From the NCBI GenBank assembly GCA_018652335.1, contig JABICI010000047.1:1-33840 (forward strand): a stretch of DNA of 33,840 nt, written 5' to 3'. The stretch comes from Flavobacteriales bacterium. GTDB taxonomy: Bacteria; Bacteroidota; Bacteroidia; Flavobacteriales; BACL11. Both the position numbers and the translations under genes were made by a program. Shown piece after piece: positions 1-10,103 of this stretch. How positions within the stretch are numbered: the first letter of the stretch is position 1; each line of letters opens with the position of its first letter. The notes beneath the pieces are model-generated. The model saw only the letters and a list, made by a program, of their open reading frames with translations, was not told the DNA's origin and did no database searches.

Positions 1-2234
1 GTGTTTGGATCTTTAATTGCATTCTCTAACTCTAAGCTAGCTAATTCCTCAGCTGTCATTTTTTCCGCATGCTTAGGAGCAATTGTCATTTCATCTATAA
101 GATGACTAGCCCCAGCAAACTTATCAATAATAAACATTGTGTATCGAATATCAACTGAAATCGTTCTTTGTATTTCTTTTTCAAATGCGATATCTCCACT
201 CATTGCCTCCCAATTTCCATCAAAAGCTGTCCCAACAATCTCTCCCCAAGCATTAATTACGGGAGACCCTGAATTTCCACCAGTTATATCATTATTTGAA
301 ATGAAATTTACTCTTAGATTACCATCTTTATCTGCATATTTTCCATAATCGCCTATTTCATATAATTCTTTTAACTTTTCAGGAACATTAAACTCTTCAT
401 TTCTAGGATCTTCTTTCTGAATTACCCCATCAAGAGTTGTATAATAATCATAATGCATAGCTTCACCAGGAATATAATCACCTACATTTCCATATGTTGC
501 ACGCATAGTTGAATTAGCATTTGGGTAGTAATTTTTAACAGGGTTCATTTCTCTTAACCCTGCAATAAATAATCTATTTCCTTTATTTAAATCTTCTCTA
601 ACACTACTTCTAGTAGGTAGTATTTGTTGGGTATATTTATTATAAATAGATGCAATAGCTTTGTATGCAGGGTCTCTATTAACTGTTGATATTGATGGAC
701 GTTCTAAAAAAGTAAAAAACTTTTCCTTAGTAGAGAATACAGATCTTCTGAATACATTTTTTGCATACCAGTCAAAATCAAGTTTTTTAAAACCGAAAAG
801 TTGGTTTTCAATTAACCTGAAAATTTTAGAATGTTGTGATTTTGGAACATTATAGTAATACATTTCTAGCATTGATGCTAGAAGTTCTTGATCTATTGAG
901 GTGTTGTAATCTTTATAGAAATCAATTGCTTCTTTTTTTATCTTTCTGATAGCTATGTTTCTTTCTTTTTCGTCTTGTGGTAAACTTGAAATTGCTCTAT
1001 GCATTTTAAACGACCAATACAAAATTTCAGCTCCTTGAAAAATAGCTTCATTAAGGAATGTTCTATTTACTGTAATGTTTTTATTTCTATTGTATGCATT
1101 TTCTATTAAATCTAAAGCTTCTCCATATTTTATAGCGGCTGAATCATTATTATCTAACCAAGATCTAAAATCATTTTCTATAGCAATTTTTTTATCAGTA
1201 ACTTTCATAGATTTTAGTCCTTTCGATTGCCCAATAAAATATTTCCAGTAGTTTGATGTTCTAGCATATTTGGAAGCGTATTGAATTTTAGTTCTTTTAC
1301 TTGCATCCATTCCTGCTTTCATAATTGCTAGTTTTTCAGCTCGAATGTTCACTATGGTTGGATTTTTAATGTCCAAAGCTTGTTCTATTCCAAAAGAAGT
1401 TAAGTATCTATCTGTGGATCCAGGATAGCCAAAAATCATTGTATAATCTCCATTTTCAACTCCATCAAGCTGAATAGGCAAGTGATGTTTAGGTTTGTAA
1501 GGAACATTCTCTACAGAATAATTTGCTGGCTTCCCATCGATACCGCAGTAAATTCTATACAAAGCAAAATCTCCAGTATGTCTTGGCCACATCCAGTTAT
1601 CAGTATCTCCTCCAAATTTTCCAATTGATGAAGGTGGTGCGCCTACTAAACGAACATCTGTAAATGTCTCGTATGTTAAAACATAGAAATCATTACCGCC
1701 AAAAAATGATTTTACTTTTACGTTATAATGACTATCTTTCTTTTTTTCACTTTCTATTAATTTAGATAGTTCTTGAATTTTTGCTCTTCTTTCTTTTTCT
1801 GACATATCATTATTTAACTCATTATTGATACGTTCTGTGACATCCTCAATACTCACTAAAAATGATGCAGTTAGTCCTTCATTATTTAATTCTTCATTTC
1901 GATTCATAGCCCAAAAACCGTCTTTTAAATAATCATTACTTAAACTTGAATGCTCTTGAATCGATCCGTATGCACAATGATGGTTTGTTAGCATTAAACC
2001 TTCAGCAGAAATCATTTCTGCTGTACACGAACCCCCTCCTAGAGATACAATTGCATCTTTAAGTGATGAGTTATTTACGCTATATAAGTCCTCTGCAGTA
2101 AGTTTCAAACCGTTTGAGGTCATATCTTTTTCGTTCATAACTTTTAGCAGCTGAGGTAACCACATCCCTTCATCAGCTATTGCTGAAAATGAAAAAATTA
2201 CAGTTAGGATAATTGAAGAAATTTTCTTTGTCAT
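1..2234 (-). CDS. S46 family serine dipeptidyl peptidase (DPP7/DPP11 family), C-terminus cut by window edge; not in supplied ORF track
   Basis: Manual minus-strand translation from ATG at 2234 gives MTKKISSIILTVIFSFSAIADEGMWLP..., LMLTNHHCAYGSIQ (His), DTDNWMWPRHTGDFALYR (Asp) and NDITGGNSGSPVINAWGEIVGTAFDGNWEAMSGD (Ser); N-terminal signal peptide. Confidence 0.93.
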   Translation of the reverse strand, partial: MTKKISSIILTVIFSFSAIADEGMWLPQLLKVMNEKDMTSNGLKLTAEDLYSVNNSSLKDAIVSLGGGSCTAEMISAEGLMLTNHHCAYGSIQEHSSLSNDYLKDGFWAMNRNEELNNEGLTASFLVSIEDVTERINNELNNDMSEKERRAKIQELSKLIESEKKKDSHYNVKVKSFFGGNDFYVLTYETFTDVRLVGAPPSSIGKFGGDTDNWMWPRHTGDFALYRIYCGIDGKPANYSVENVPYKPKHHLPIQLDGVENGDYTMIFGYPGSTDRYLTSFGIEQALDIKNPTIVNIRAEKLAIMKAGMDASKRTKIQYASKYARTSNYWKYFIGQSKGLKSMKVTDKKIAIENDFRSWLDNNDSAAIKYGEALDLIENAYNRNKNITVNRTFLNEAIFQGAEILYWSFKMHRAISSLPQDEKERNIAIRKIKKEAIDFYKDYNTSIDQELLASMLEMYYYNVPKSQHSKIFRLIENQLFGFKKLDFDWYAKNVFRRSVFSTKEKFFTFLERPSISTVNRDPAYKAIASIYNKYTQQILPTRSSVREDLNKGNRLFIAGLREMNPVKNYYPNANSTMRATYGNVGDYIPGEAMHYDYYTTLDGVIQKEDPRNEEFNVPEKLKELYEIGDYGKYADKDGNLRVNFISNNDITGGNSGSPVINAWGEIVGTAFDGNWEAMSGDIAFEKEIQRTISVDIRYTMFIIDKFAGASHLIDEMTIAPKHAEKMTAEELASLELENAIKDPN

Positions 2235-2346
2235 TGTTTTATATTTTTTCACAAATTTAAAAAACAGTATTGTCAAAATTTATTTAGTAGTGGATACTTT
2301 TAAAGAGAGATGTTAACAATATTTTAATGTACTTTTGTTTTTACTT

Positions 2347-3090
2347 ATGTGTAATGAAAATAAAAAAAGAATTAACAAGTTTCTATCTGAAATTGGATTT
2401 TGCTCAAGAAGAGAGGCAGATAAACTCATTGAGCAAGGAAGAGTTTTGGTAAATGGAGTCCTACCTCTACTTGGAACTAAAGTATCAGTTGAAGATGATA
2501 TTTCTGTAAACGGAAAAATTGTAAAGAAATCTATCAGAAAAAAAATGATTTATCTTGCTTTTAATAAACCAACTGGAATTGTTTGCACAACTGATACAAA
2601 AAGAGAAAAGAATAATATAATTGATTTTATTAATTATCCTACTAGAATTTTTCCAATAGGAAGATTAGATAAGCCATCTGAAGGCTTAATATTTCTTACA
2701 AATGATGGAGATATTGTAAATAAAATTCTTCGAGCTAGAAACAATCATGAAAAAGAATATGAGGTTTCTGTTAACAAGCCAGTAACTAAAGAATTTATTG
2801 AATCTATGAGTAATGGGGTTTCTATTCTTGATACAATAACTCGTAAGTGCTATGTGAAACAAATTGACAAAAAGAAATTCAAAATAATTTTAACACAAGG
2901 GTTAAATAGGCAAATTAGAAGAATGTGTGAACAGTTAAATTATGAAGTTACTAAATTGAAGCGAGTACGTATAATGAATATTATCTTAGATATTCCAGTT
3001 GGTTCTTATCGAGACTTTACAGCGAAAGAGCTTAATCAAATAAATCAATCAGTTGCTCACTCATATAAAACATATAGAGAAGGTAAATAG
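2347..3090 (+). CDS. rluF: 23S rRNA pseudouridine synthase, RluF-like (S4 domain + RsuA/RluB/E/F catalytic domain)
   Basis: S4 motif RINKFLSEIGFCSRREADKLIEQGRVLVNG; catalytic FPIGRLDKPSEGLIFLTNDGD; LTQGLNRQIRRMCEQLNYEVTKLKRVRI. ATG 2347 preferred over the track's TTG 2335, which lies in a -7 promoter box. Confidence 0.9.
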   Translation: MCNENKKRINKFLSEIGFCSRREADKLIEQGRVLVNGVLPLLGTKVSVEDDISVNGKIVKKSIRKKMIYLAFNKPTGIVCTTDTKREKNNIIDFINYPTRIFPIGRLDKPSEGLIFLTNDGDIVNKILRARNNHEKEYEVSVNKPVTKEFIESMSNGVSILDTITRKCYVKQIDKKKFKIILTQGLNRQIRRMCEQLNYEVTKLKRVRIMNIILDIPVGSYRDFTAKELNQINQSVAHSYKTYREGK

Positions 3091-3092
3091 TT

Positions 3093-3836
3093 CTAGCACT
3101 TTAATTTACTTAAAACAATATCCCACAATTTTTTTCTTGCAATTAAACAATCAATTGCAGTTTTCTCGACTTCTCTCCATTTAATCTCATCATCACCACA
3201 TAAATCAGATATTAGTTGCAACGCAAGAGGCCCATGCTCACCTCCATCTAATTCTATATGTCTTTCTAAATAATATACAAATTTACTAAGATTATTTTCA
3301 GAATTATATTCTTTGACTATTGCTGTAAACATATCTGGAATTAAATCTTCTCTCCCAAATGTAAACGCTGCCGCAATTTTATGAGATTGACCACTATCAA
3401 TAACTTTGAAGGTGGTATTTAAAAAATCATCAACTCCTTTACTAACTGATGGGATGTAATTCGAAGAAACTTGTGAAATAAAGGTCTCAATATAGTTAGT
3501 ATTTGCTTTACATTGTTTCATTGCGTCTAAATACATCTCAAAATGAGAAGATGGTACTCCATTCATATCCATATCACTTTCTTCTTCTAGTACAATACTG
3601 TTTATCAACCGTCTCACTTTACTGTCTCCTACTGGCTTCCAAGGAGATGAGGTGCAAGTTAGATTATATTGTAATGATTTTAATAATGACATAAAATCCC
3701 ATACTGCATAGACATGATGCTCCATTAAAATAGAAATATCTTCGATACTTTTTAAATTCTCGTATAAAGGATGATTAATAATATCTTCTTTGTAAGATTT
3801 TATATTTGAGTTGATTTCTAAGATTTTCTGATTCAT
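3093..3836 (-). CDS. DUF3050 domain protein (heme-oxygenase-like fold)
   Basis: INHPLYENLKSIEDISILMEHHVYAVWDFMSLLKSLQ ... FVYYLERHIELDGGEHGPLALQLI resembles DUF3050 proteins. Confidence 0.85.
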   Translation of the reverse strand: MNQKILEINSNIKSYKEDIINHPLYENLKSIEDISILMEHHVYAVWDFMSLLKSLQYNLTCTSSPWKPVGDSKVRRLINSIVLEEESDMDMNGVPSSHFEMYLDAMKQCKANTNYIETFISQVSSNYIPSVSKGVDDFLNTTFKVIDSGQSHKIAAAFTFGREDLIPDMFTAIVKEYNSENNLSKFVYYLERHIELDGGEHGPLALQLISDLCGDDEIKWREVEKTAIDCLIARKKLWDIVLSKLKC

Positions 3837-4342
3837 TTTTTAATTTTATAAACAGGTACAGCGGAGCATGCTTCTCCAAACATTAAGCTACTTACAATAT
3901 TTCTTAATTTTCTTGTAATAGCAATATATAGTTCTTCATTAAATTGAATCTGCCCGCAACCTTTAACAATTACTTTTTTATTAATAAACTTATCTGTATC
4001 CATATTTTGAATATTAGCTAAAGTTTTTTTCTGTAAAAATTCTGCTTTAGAACCAGAATAAATTTCAGATGCTATGCCATTAATTTTTGATGTTGCAAGC
4101 ATATATGCCCACATTGGGATAATACATTCACTACTACAGAAAAGAGCAACTTCTTTATTATGAAACTTATTTACATCATATTTTTTTAATTTTAGTCTAA
4201 ATTCTTTTTCTTTAAGAATAGTTTCGCTAAAAAGAAATTGTTTTAAGTCAAATTCAACAATTTCTTTTTCTGGTACATAATCAGAAAAATCTATTGTAAT
4301 TAGTTCTGATTGAGCAACTCTATTAACGATTTCTTTTACCAT
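3833..4342 (-). CDS. DUF2480 family protein
   Basis: ALFCSSECIIPMWAYML ... VIVKGCGQ ... MFGEACSAVPVYK pattern as in Bacteroidota DUF2480 proteins; next to suf genes. Confidence 0.85.
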   Translation of the reverse strand: MVKEIVNRVAQSELITIDFSDYVPEKEIVEFDLKQFLFSETILKEKEFRLKLKKYDVNKFHNKEVALFCSSECIIPMWAYMLATSKINGIASEIYSGSKAEFLQKKTLANIQNMDTDKFINKKVIVKGCGQIQFNEELYIAITRKLRNIVSSLMFGEACSAVPVYKIKK

Positions 4343-4665
4343 TACAGCATACCTAATTCTAGTTTAGCTTCTTCACTCATCATTTCTTTAGTCCATGTTG
4401 GTTCAAAAACAATCTCTACAGTAACTTTTTTAACATCTGAAATTACTTTTACTTTTTCTTCAATCTCAACAGGAAGCGATTCTGCAACAGGACAATTTGG
4501 AGAAGTTAAAGTCATAATAATTTTGACATCACAATCTTCACTTACTTGAACATCATAAATGAGTCCAAGAGCATAAATATTGACAGGTATTTCTGGGTCA
4601 TAAATTTCACAAATAACTTCTATAACTTCATCTCCTATCTTTTGTAATTCTTCTTCAGTTTTCAT
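4342..4665 (-). CDS. sufT: SUF system-associated DUF59/MIP18 family protein (SufT-like)
   Basis: VICEIYDPEIPVNIYALGLIYDV ... MTLTSPNCPVAESLPVEIEEKV ... FEPTWTKEMMSEEAKLELGM. Confidence 0.9.
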   Translation of the reverse strand: MKTEEELQKIGDEVIEVICEIYDPEIPVNIYALGLIYDVQVSEDCDVKIIMTLTSPNCPVAESLPVEIEEKVKVISDVKKVTVEIVFEPTWTKEMMSEEAKLELGML

Positions 4666-4666
4666 T

Positions 4667-5083
4667 TTAATTATTTAATGCTACTGCATATATTTTCATT
4701 TGTTTAATCATAGAAACTAAACCATTTGCACGAGTTGGAGATAGCTGATCAGTAATTCCTATTTCAGCAATAAAATTTAATTTAGACTCTGCAATTTCTT
4801 GTGGGGAGTGATGTGAAAGAACTCTTATTAATAGAGCAATTATTCCTTTTGTCATAATAGCATCACTATCAGCTGTAAATATAATAGTATCATTCTTTTT
4901 TTCTGCATGTAGCCAAACTTGACTTTGACATCCTTTAATTAAATTATCTTCAATTTTATATGCACTATTTAACAAGGGAAGATCTTTCCCAAGTTCGATT
5001 AGGTATTCATATTTTTGTATCCAATCATCAAACATATTGAAGTCATCAATTATCTCATTTTGTATTATATCAATGCTCTTCAT
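4667..5083 (-). CDS. sufE: SufE family cysteine desulfuration protein
   Basis: YLIELGKDLPLL ... NLIKGCQSQVWLHAE ... FTADSDAIMTKGIIALLIRVLSHHSPQEI (active-site Cys in GCQS). Confidence 0.93.
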   Translation of the reverse strand: MKSIDIIQNEIIDDFNMFDDWIQKYEYLIELGKDLPLLNSAYKIEDNLIKGCQSQVWLHAEKKNDTIIFTADSDAIMTKGIIALLIRVLSHHSPQEIAESKLNFIAEIGITDQLSPTRANGLVSMIKQMKIYAVALNN

Positions 5084-5084
5084 A

Positions 5085-6302
5085 TTAAACTAGCATTGAT
5101 TTAGCCTTTTTTATTGCTTCTATACAAATATTAATCTCTTCAATTGTATTATAAACAGCAAAAGATATTCGAGCAGTTCCAGGAATTTTAAATCTCTCCA
5201 TTAGCGGTTGAGTACAGTGATGACCTGTTCTTATAGCAACTCCAAATTTATCAATAATTACACCTATATCATAAGGATGTATACCGTCTATATTAAATGA
5301 AATTATTCCAGTTTTATTTTTTGAATTACCATAGATTACAACCCCCTTTATTTTTAAAATTTCATTTGTTGCGTATTCTAATAACTCGCGTTCATAGTTG
5401 TAAATATTCTCTATTCCTAGCTTTAAAACAAAAGTAATTGCTTCATTTAAAGCAATTATACCAGCTATATTTGGAGTGCCAGCCTCAAATTTATGTGGTA
5501 AAGGGGCATAAGTAGTTTTTTTAAAACTTACATCTTTAATCATTTCACCACCACCTTGATATACAGGTAAAGAATTTAAGGCTTCTTCTTTTCCATATAA
5601 TACTCCAACTCCAGTAGGACCATACATTTTGTGTGCTGAAAAAACATAATAATCAGCATCCAAATCAATCATATTTAGATTTACGTGAGTTGTAGCTTGT
5701 GCTCCATCAATAAGTACTTTAGCTCCCAATTCATGAGCTTTAGAGATAATTTTTTCAACTGGATTGACTGTCCCTAGAGTATTTGAAATATGTGATATAG
5801 CAACAATTTTAGTATTCTTTGAAATCATATTATAAAAGCAATCCATATCTAGTTCACCATTATCTTTAATTGGAATAATTTTAAGCGAAGCACCACAGTT
5901 CTCGCAACAAATTTGCCAAGGGACTATATTCGAATGATGCTCTAATTCAGAAATAATGATCTCGTCTCCTTTCTTTAATAGCGTGCTGTACCCATTTGCA
6001 ACTAAATTAATAGAATCTGTAGCCCCTTTTGTAAAAATTATTTCATGATTATACCTTGCACCAATAAATTTTTTGACTGCATTTCTAGTTTTTTCTAATT
6101 TTTTAGTAGCAAGTCCGCTTAAAAAATGTACTCCCCTATGAACATTGGAGTTTTCATTTTTGTAATAATTAGTTATCGCATTAATAACTGATATGGGCTT
6201 TTGAGTTGTAGCTCCATTGTCTAAATAAACCAAATTTTTTCCATGAATTTGTTGTGCAAGGATAGGAAATTGCGCTCTTATATTTTCAATATTAAGCATC
6301 AT
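5085..6302 (-). CDS. sufS: Cysteine desulfurase SufS
   Basis: VYLDNGATTQKP, SAHKMYGPTGVGVLYG (PLP Lys), RTGHHCTQPLMERF (active Cys). Confidence 0.96.
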   Translation of the reverse strand: MMLNIENIRAQFPILAQQIHGKNLVYLDNGATTQKPISVINAITNYYKNENSNVHRGVHFLSGLATKKLEKTRNAVKKFIGARYNHEIIFTKGATDSINLVANGYSTLLKKGDEIIISELEHHSNIVPWQICCENCGASLKIIPIKDNGELDMDCFYNMISKNTKIVAISHISNTLGTVNPVEKIISKAHELGAKVLIDGAQATTHVNLNMIDLDADYYVFSAHKMYGPTGVGVLYGKEEALNSLPVYQGGGEMIKDVSFKKTTYAPLPHKFEAGTPNIAGIIALNEAITFVLKLGIENIYNYERELLEYATNEILKIKGVVIYGNSKNKTGIISFNIDGIHPYDIGVIIDKFGVAIRTGHHCTQPLMERFKIPGTARISFAVYNTIEEINICIEAIKKAKSMLV

Positions 6303-7519
6303 ATATTGTGATCAAGATCAACATCAAGTTTATTTATTAATAGTTTTTTAGCTAGCATTGCCACCTTATTAATTGTGATATTATTTATAGCTTCTGATGC
6401 AAATGCATATGTTAAAATAGCTTGGGCTTCTTCTTTACCAATGCCACGACTTCTCATATAAAAAAGAGCCTCTTTATCTAATTGTCCAATAGTACATCCA
6501 TGACTACATTTAACATCATCAGCATATATTTCTAGTTGCGGTTTACTATTAATCGTTGCATCTTCACTTAGTAACAGTGTATTGTTCGATTGAAAAGCAT
6601 CAATTTTCTGAGAATCTTCACGAACCATTATTTTCCCATTAAAAACTCCTTTAGATTTTTCTAAATATACGCCTTTATACATTTCATTTGACCTACAGTT
6701 TGGGCTTTTGTGATCAACAAAAGTATGATTATCTGCTAATTGATTTTTATTTAAAACAGAAATTCCATTCATATTACTTTCTGCATTTGTACCATTTTGC
6801 TCAAAATTCAGATTATTTCGTATAAATTTCCCGCCAAAAATCAAGGTATTAATATTAGAAACTGAATCTTTTTTTTGGAAGACATCTACAGTGTCAATAA
6901 GTGATGAGTTTGGTGTATTGTTTTGAATTTTATTAAATTCTAATTTTGAATTAGATTCACAATTAATATGAGTAAAACTATTTACAAATACATTGTCACA
7001 ATCAATGTTTTGAATTTTCTCAATGAATTTAACTTGAGAATTATCCCCCACAGTAATAATATTTCTATATTGAATAAAATTATTTTCTACAGTATTAAAA
7101 AATAAAATTTCGATTGGTTCTTCAATTGTTGTATTGGCATGTACAGAAATTGTATATCCGTTTTTTGCAAGTGAGTAATTTAATTTTTCTAATGCTTCAT
7201 TTGTGTTAGAAATAAATTCTGAATATGCTGATATTGATATATTTTTAATTTCTGGTTTGGAAATTAAAAAACCATCTACCAAAATAATCTTATGCTTAAG
7301 CCCTAGACTATGCTTTTCTACTTCTTTTTTAGTAACATCTCTACCAACAGCGTTGATACTATATTTACCAGAAATTGTTTTTTTTAATGAAGTGTATCTC
7401 CATTCTTCATCTTTAATTGTTGGAAATCCATTTTCAAGAAAATTATCTAACGCACTTCTTTTATCAGCAGATAAATTTTTTTTATCTGAATAATTTTTTA
7501 TTTCGTTTATTAAGCCCAC
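6299..7519 (-). CDS. sufD: Fe-S cluster assembly protein SufD
   Basis: SufBD C-terminal signatures NGKIMVREDSQKIDAFQSNNTLLLSEDATINSKPQLEIYADDVKCSHGCTIGQLD; position between sufC and sufS. Confidence 0.95.
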   Translation of the reverse strand: MGLINEIKNYSDKKNLSADKRSALDNFLENGFPTIKDEEWRYTSLKKTISGKYSINAVGRDVTKKEVEKHSLGLKHKIILVDGFLISKPEIKNISISAYSEFISNTNEALEKLNYSLAKNGYTISVHANTTIEEPIEILFFNTVENNFIQYRNIITVGDNSQVKFIEKIQNIDCDNVFVNSFTHINCESNSKLEFNKIQNNTPNSSLIDTVDVFQKKDSVSNINTLIFGGKFIRNNLNFEQNGTNAESNMNGISVLNKNQLADNHTFVDHKSPNCRSNEMYKGVYLEKSKGVFNGKIMVREDSQKIDAFQSNNTLLLSEDATINSKPQLEIYADDVKCSHGCTIGQLDKEALFYMRSRGIGKEEAQAILTYAFASEAINNITINKVAMLAKKLLINKLDVDLDHNI

Positions 7520-8271
7520 TCTTTATCTGCTTCTTTTGTTATCCAATCATATCCCTTTGATTCAAGCTCATGAGCAAGTTCTTTACTTCCAGATTTTATT
7601 ATCCTGCCATTGTACAAAACATGTACATAATCAGGAGTAATATAATCTAATAATCTTTGATAATGAGTAATGATGATTGTGGCATTATCTTTAGATTTTA
7701 ATTTATTTACCCCATTTGCAACTATTCTTAATGCATCAATATCTAAACCTGAATCTGTTTCATCTAAAATCGAAAGTTTAGGAGATAACATTGCCATTTG
7801 AAAAATTTCATTTCTTTTCTTCTCTCCTCCAGAAAACCCTTCATTCATATTCCTAGATAAGTATCCTTTCTTAATACTGAGGAGTTCCATTTTCTCTCTC
7901 ATTAATTTAAGTAAATCTGGAGTTGATAACTTTTCAATTCCTAATGCTTTTCTTCTCTCATTAATAGATGTTTTAATGAAATTAGAAACTGATATTCCTG
8001 GAATTTCAACAGGATATTGAAAGGACAGAAAAACTCCTTTATGAGCTCTTTCTTCAGGAGACAAATCTAATAAATCTTCATCTTCAAACTCGATAGATCC
8101 TTCTTCAACCTCGTAATTTTCATTTCCTGCAATTACAGCTGAAAGTGTACTTTTCCCTGAGCCATTAGGTCCCATTATAGCATGAATTTCACCAGCTTTT
8201 ACTGTTAAGTTAAGCCCTTTTAAAATCTGATTTTCTTCTACGCCTGCTTTTAAGTTTTTTATCTTTAACAT
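7510..8271 (-). CDS. sufC: Fe-S cluster assembly ATPase SufC
   Basis: Walker A GPNGSGKSTL; EGFSGGEKKRNEIFQ; SILDETDSGLDIDALRIVANGV. Confidence 0.97.
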   Translation of the reverse strand: MLKIKNLKAGVEENQILKGLNLTVKAGEIHAIMGPNGSGKSTLSAVIAGNENYEVEEGSIEFEDEDLLDLSPEERAHKGVFLSFQYPVEIPGISVSNFIKTSINERRKALGIEKLSTPDLLKLMREKMELLSIKKGYLSRNMNEGFSGGEKKRNEIFQMAMLSPKLSILDETDSGLDIDALRIVANGVNKLKSKDNATIIITHYQRLLDYITPDYVHVLYNGRIIKSGSKELAHELESKGYDWITKEADKEWA

Positions 8272-8281
8272 TCTTTATTTT

Positions 8282-9739
8282 TTAACCTACTGAACCTTCT
8301 AGGCTGATTTCTAATAATTTCTGTGCTTCAACTGCAAATTCCATCGGTAACTGATTTAGTACATCTTTGCAATATCCATTAACAATTAAGGCGATTGCGG
8401 CTTCTGTTCCAATCCCTCTTTGGTTACAATAGAAAATTTGATCTTCACCAACTTTTGATGTTGTTGCTTCATGTTCTACTTGTGAGGATTTGTTTCTAAC
8501 TTCTATGTAGGGGAAGGTATGAGATCCACATTTATCTCCCATTAACAAAGAATCACATTGAGAAAAGTTACGTGAATTAGTTGCTCCTTTTGAAATACTA
8601 ACTAAGCCTCTATAGTTACCGTTGCTTTTGCCTGCTGAAATCCCTTTTGCTATAATTGTACTCTTTGTATTTTTACCAAGATGAATCATTTTTGTTCCAG
8701 TATCAGCTTGTTGAAGATTATTTGTTACAGCTACAGAGAAAAACTCCCCAATAGAATTATCTCCTTTTAATATGCAGGAAGGGTATTTCCAAGTTACGGC
8801 AGAGCCTGTTTCAACTTGTGTCCATGATATTTTAGCATTTTTGTGACATATGCCTCTTTTAGTCACAAAATTAAAAACTCCACCTTTCCCATTTTTATCA
8901 CCAGGATACCAATTTTGAACTGTAGAGTATTTAATATCAGCATTATCCAATGCTACAAGTTCAACTACTGCTGCATGTAATTGATTTTCATCTCTCATTG
9001 GTGCAGTACAACCTTCTAAATAACTAACTTGAGAGCCTTCATCTGCAATTAAAAGTGTTCTTTCAAATTGTCCTGTTCCGGCTTCATTGATTCTGAAATA
9101 TGTTGATAATTCCATTGGACATTTTACCCCCTTCGGAATGTAGCAAAAAGATCCATCTGAAAATACAGCTGAATTTAATGCGGAAAAGAAGTTATCTCTA
9201 ACTGGAACTACGCTACTTAAATATTTTTTTACAAGCTTAGGATGATTTTTTATAGCATCTGATATAGAGCAGAAAATAATGCCTTTTTCTGCAAGAGTTT
9301 TTTTAAATGATGTTGCAACTGAAACAGAATCCATTACGATATCAACAGCAACATTGGCAAGTCTATTTTGCTCATCAATTGATATACCAAGTTTATCAAA
9401 TGTTTTTTTCATTTCTGGATCCAAATCATCTAAACTATCTAAGACTGGCTTTTGTTTTGGAGCCGAATAATAGATTACATCCTGATAGTTTGGCTTTTCA
9501 TATTCAACGTTTGCCCAATCAGGCTCATCCATTTTTAGCCATGCATTGTATGCATTTAATCTATAATCTAACATCCAATCTGGTTCATTTTTTTTTGCTG
9601 AAATTGTACGCACAACTTTTTCAGTAAGACCTTTTGGAATTGTGTCAGATTCTATTTTAGTTGTGAATCCATATTTATATTCTGCACTAGTAACTTCTTC
9701 TAGTAAAATATCTTCAGAAAGTTGTTTTTTTTCGCTCAT
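8282..9739 (-). CDS. sufB: Fe-S cluster assembly protein SufB
   Basis: [51 protein letters not shown] and the conserved C-terminal SufB region. Confidence 0.97.
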   Translation of the reverse strand: MSEKKQLSEDILLEEVTSAEYKYGFTTKIESDTIPKGLTEKVVRTISAKKNEPDWMLDYRLNAYNAWLKMDEPDWANVEYEKPNYQDVIYYSAPKQKPVLDSLDDLDPEMKKTFDKLGISIDEQNRLANVAVDIVMDSVSVATSFKKTLAEKGIIFCSISDAIKNHPKLVKKYLSSVVPVRDNFFSALNSAVFSDGSFCYIPKGVKCPMELSTYFRINEAGTGQFERTLLIADEGSQVSYLEGCTAPMRDENQLHAAVVELVALDNADIKYSTVQNWYPGDKNGKGGVFNFVTKRGICHKNAKISWTQVETGSAVTWKYPSCILKGDNSIGEFFSVAVTNNLQQADTGTKMIHLGKNTKSTIIAKGISAGKSNGNYRGLVSISKGATNSRNFSQCDSLLMGDKCGSHTFPYIEVRNKSSQVEHEATTSKVGEDQIFYCNQRGIGTEAAIALIVNGYCKDVLNQLPMEFAVEAQKLLEISLEGSVG

Positions 9740-9750
9740 TTATAAGGGTT

Positions 9751-10074
9751 TTATAGAGAAAAGCTTTCTCCGCATCCACATGTTCTGTTGGCATTAGGAT
9801 TATTAAATACAAAGCCTTTACCATTAAGGCCTTCAGAGAATTCCAAAGTTGTTCCAACTAGGTATAAATAGCTTTTCTTATTAACTAATAGTTTGATACC
9901 ATTGTCTTCAATTAGCTCATCATCATCTTTTTTGGTATTATCAAAGTCTAATTTGTAACTTAAACCAGAGCATCCACCACTTTCAACTCCAACTCTAACA
10001 AATTGATTATTGGAACTTTCTTTATCAAGTAAAAAAAGCAGTCTATTTTTAGCTGTGTTACTAATATTAATCAT
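9751..10074 (-). CDS. sufA: Iron-sulfur cluster assembly A-type carrier (SufA/IscA/HesB)
   Basis: VRVGVESGGCSGLSYKLDFD ... NPNANRTCGCGESFSL: three conserved cysteines. Confidence 0.94.
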   Translation of the reverse strand: MINISNTAKNRLLFLLDKESSNNQFVRVGVESGGCSGLSYKLDFDNTKKDDDELIEDNGIKLLVNKKSYLYLVGTTLEFSEGLNGKGFVFNNPNANRTCGCGESFSL

Positions 10075-10103
10075 TTATTTAATCTAAATCCATAACAGGG
10101 ATG

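Noticed and set aside
139-855. Plus-strand ORFs 139..348 and 661..855
   Set aside because: Antisense to the S46 peptidase reading frame; no recognisable protein motifs.
3503-4549. Plus-strand ORFs 3503..3694 and 4310..4549
   Set aside because: Antisense to well-supported DUF3050/DUF2480/sufT genes; low-complexity hydrophobic translations typical of the complementary strand.
7203-9627. Plus-strand ORFs 7203..7493, 9279..9470, 9307..9627
   Set aside because: Antisense shadows of sufD and sufB; two overlap each other in different frames.
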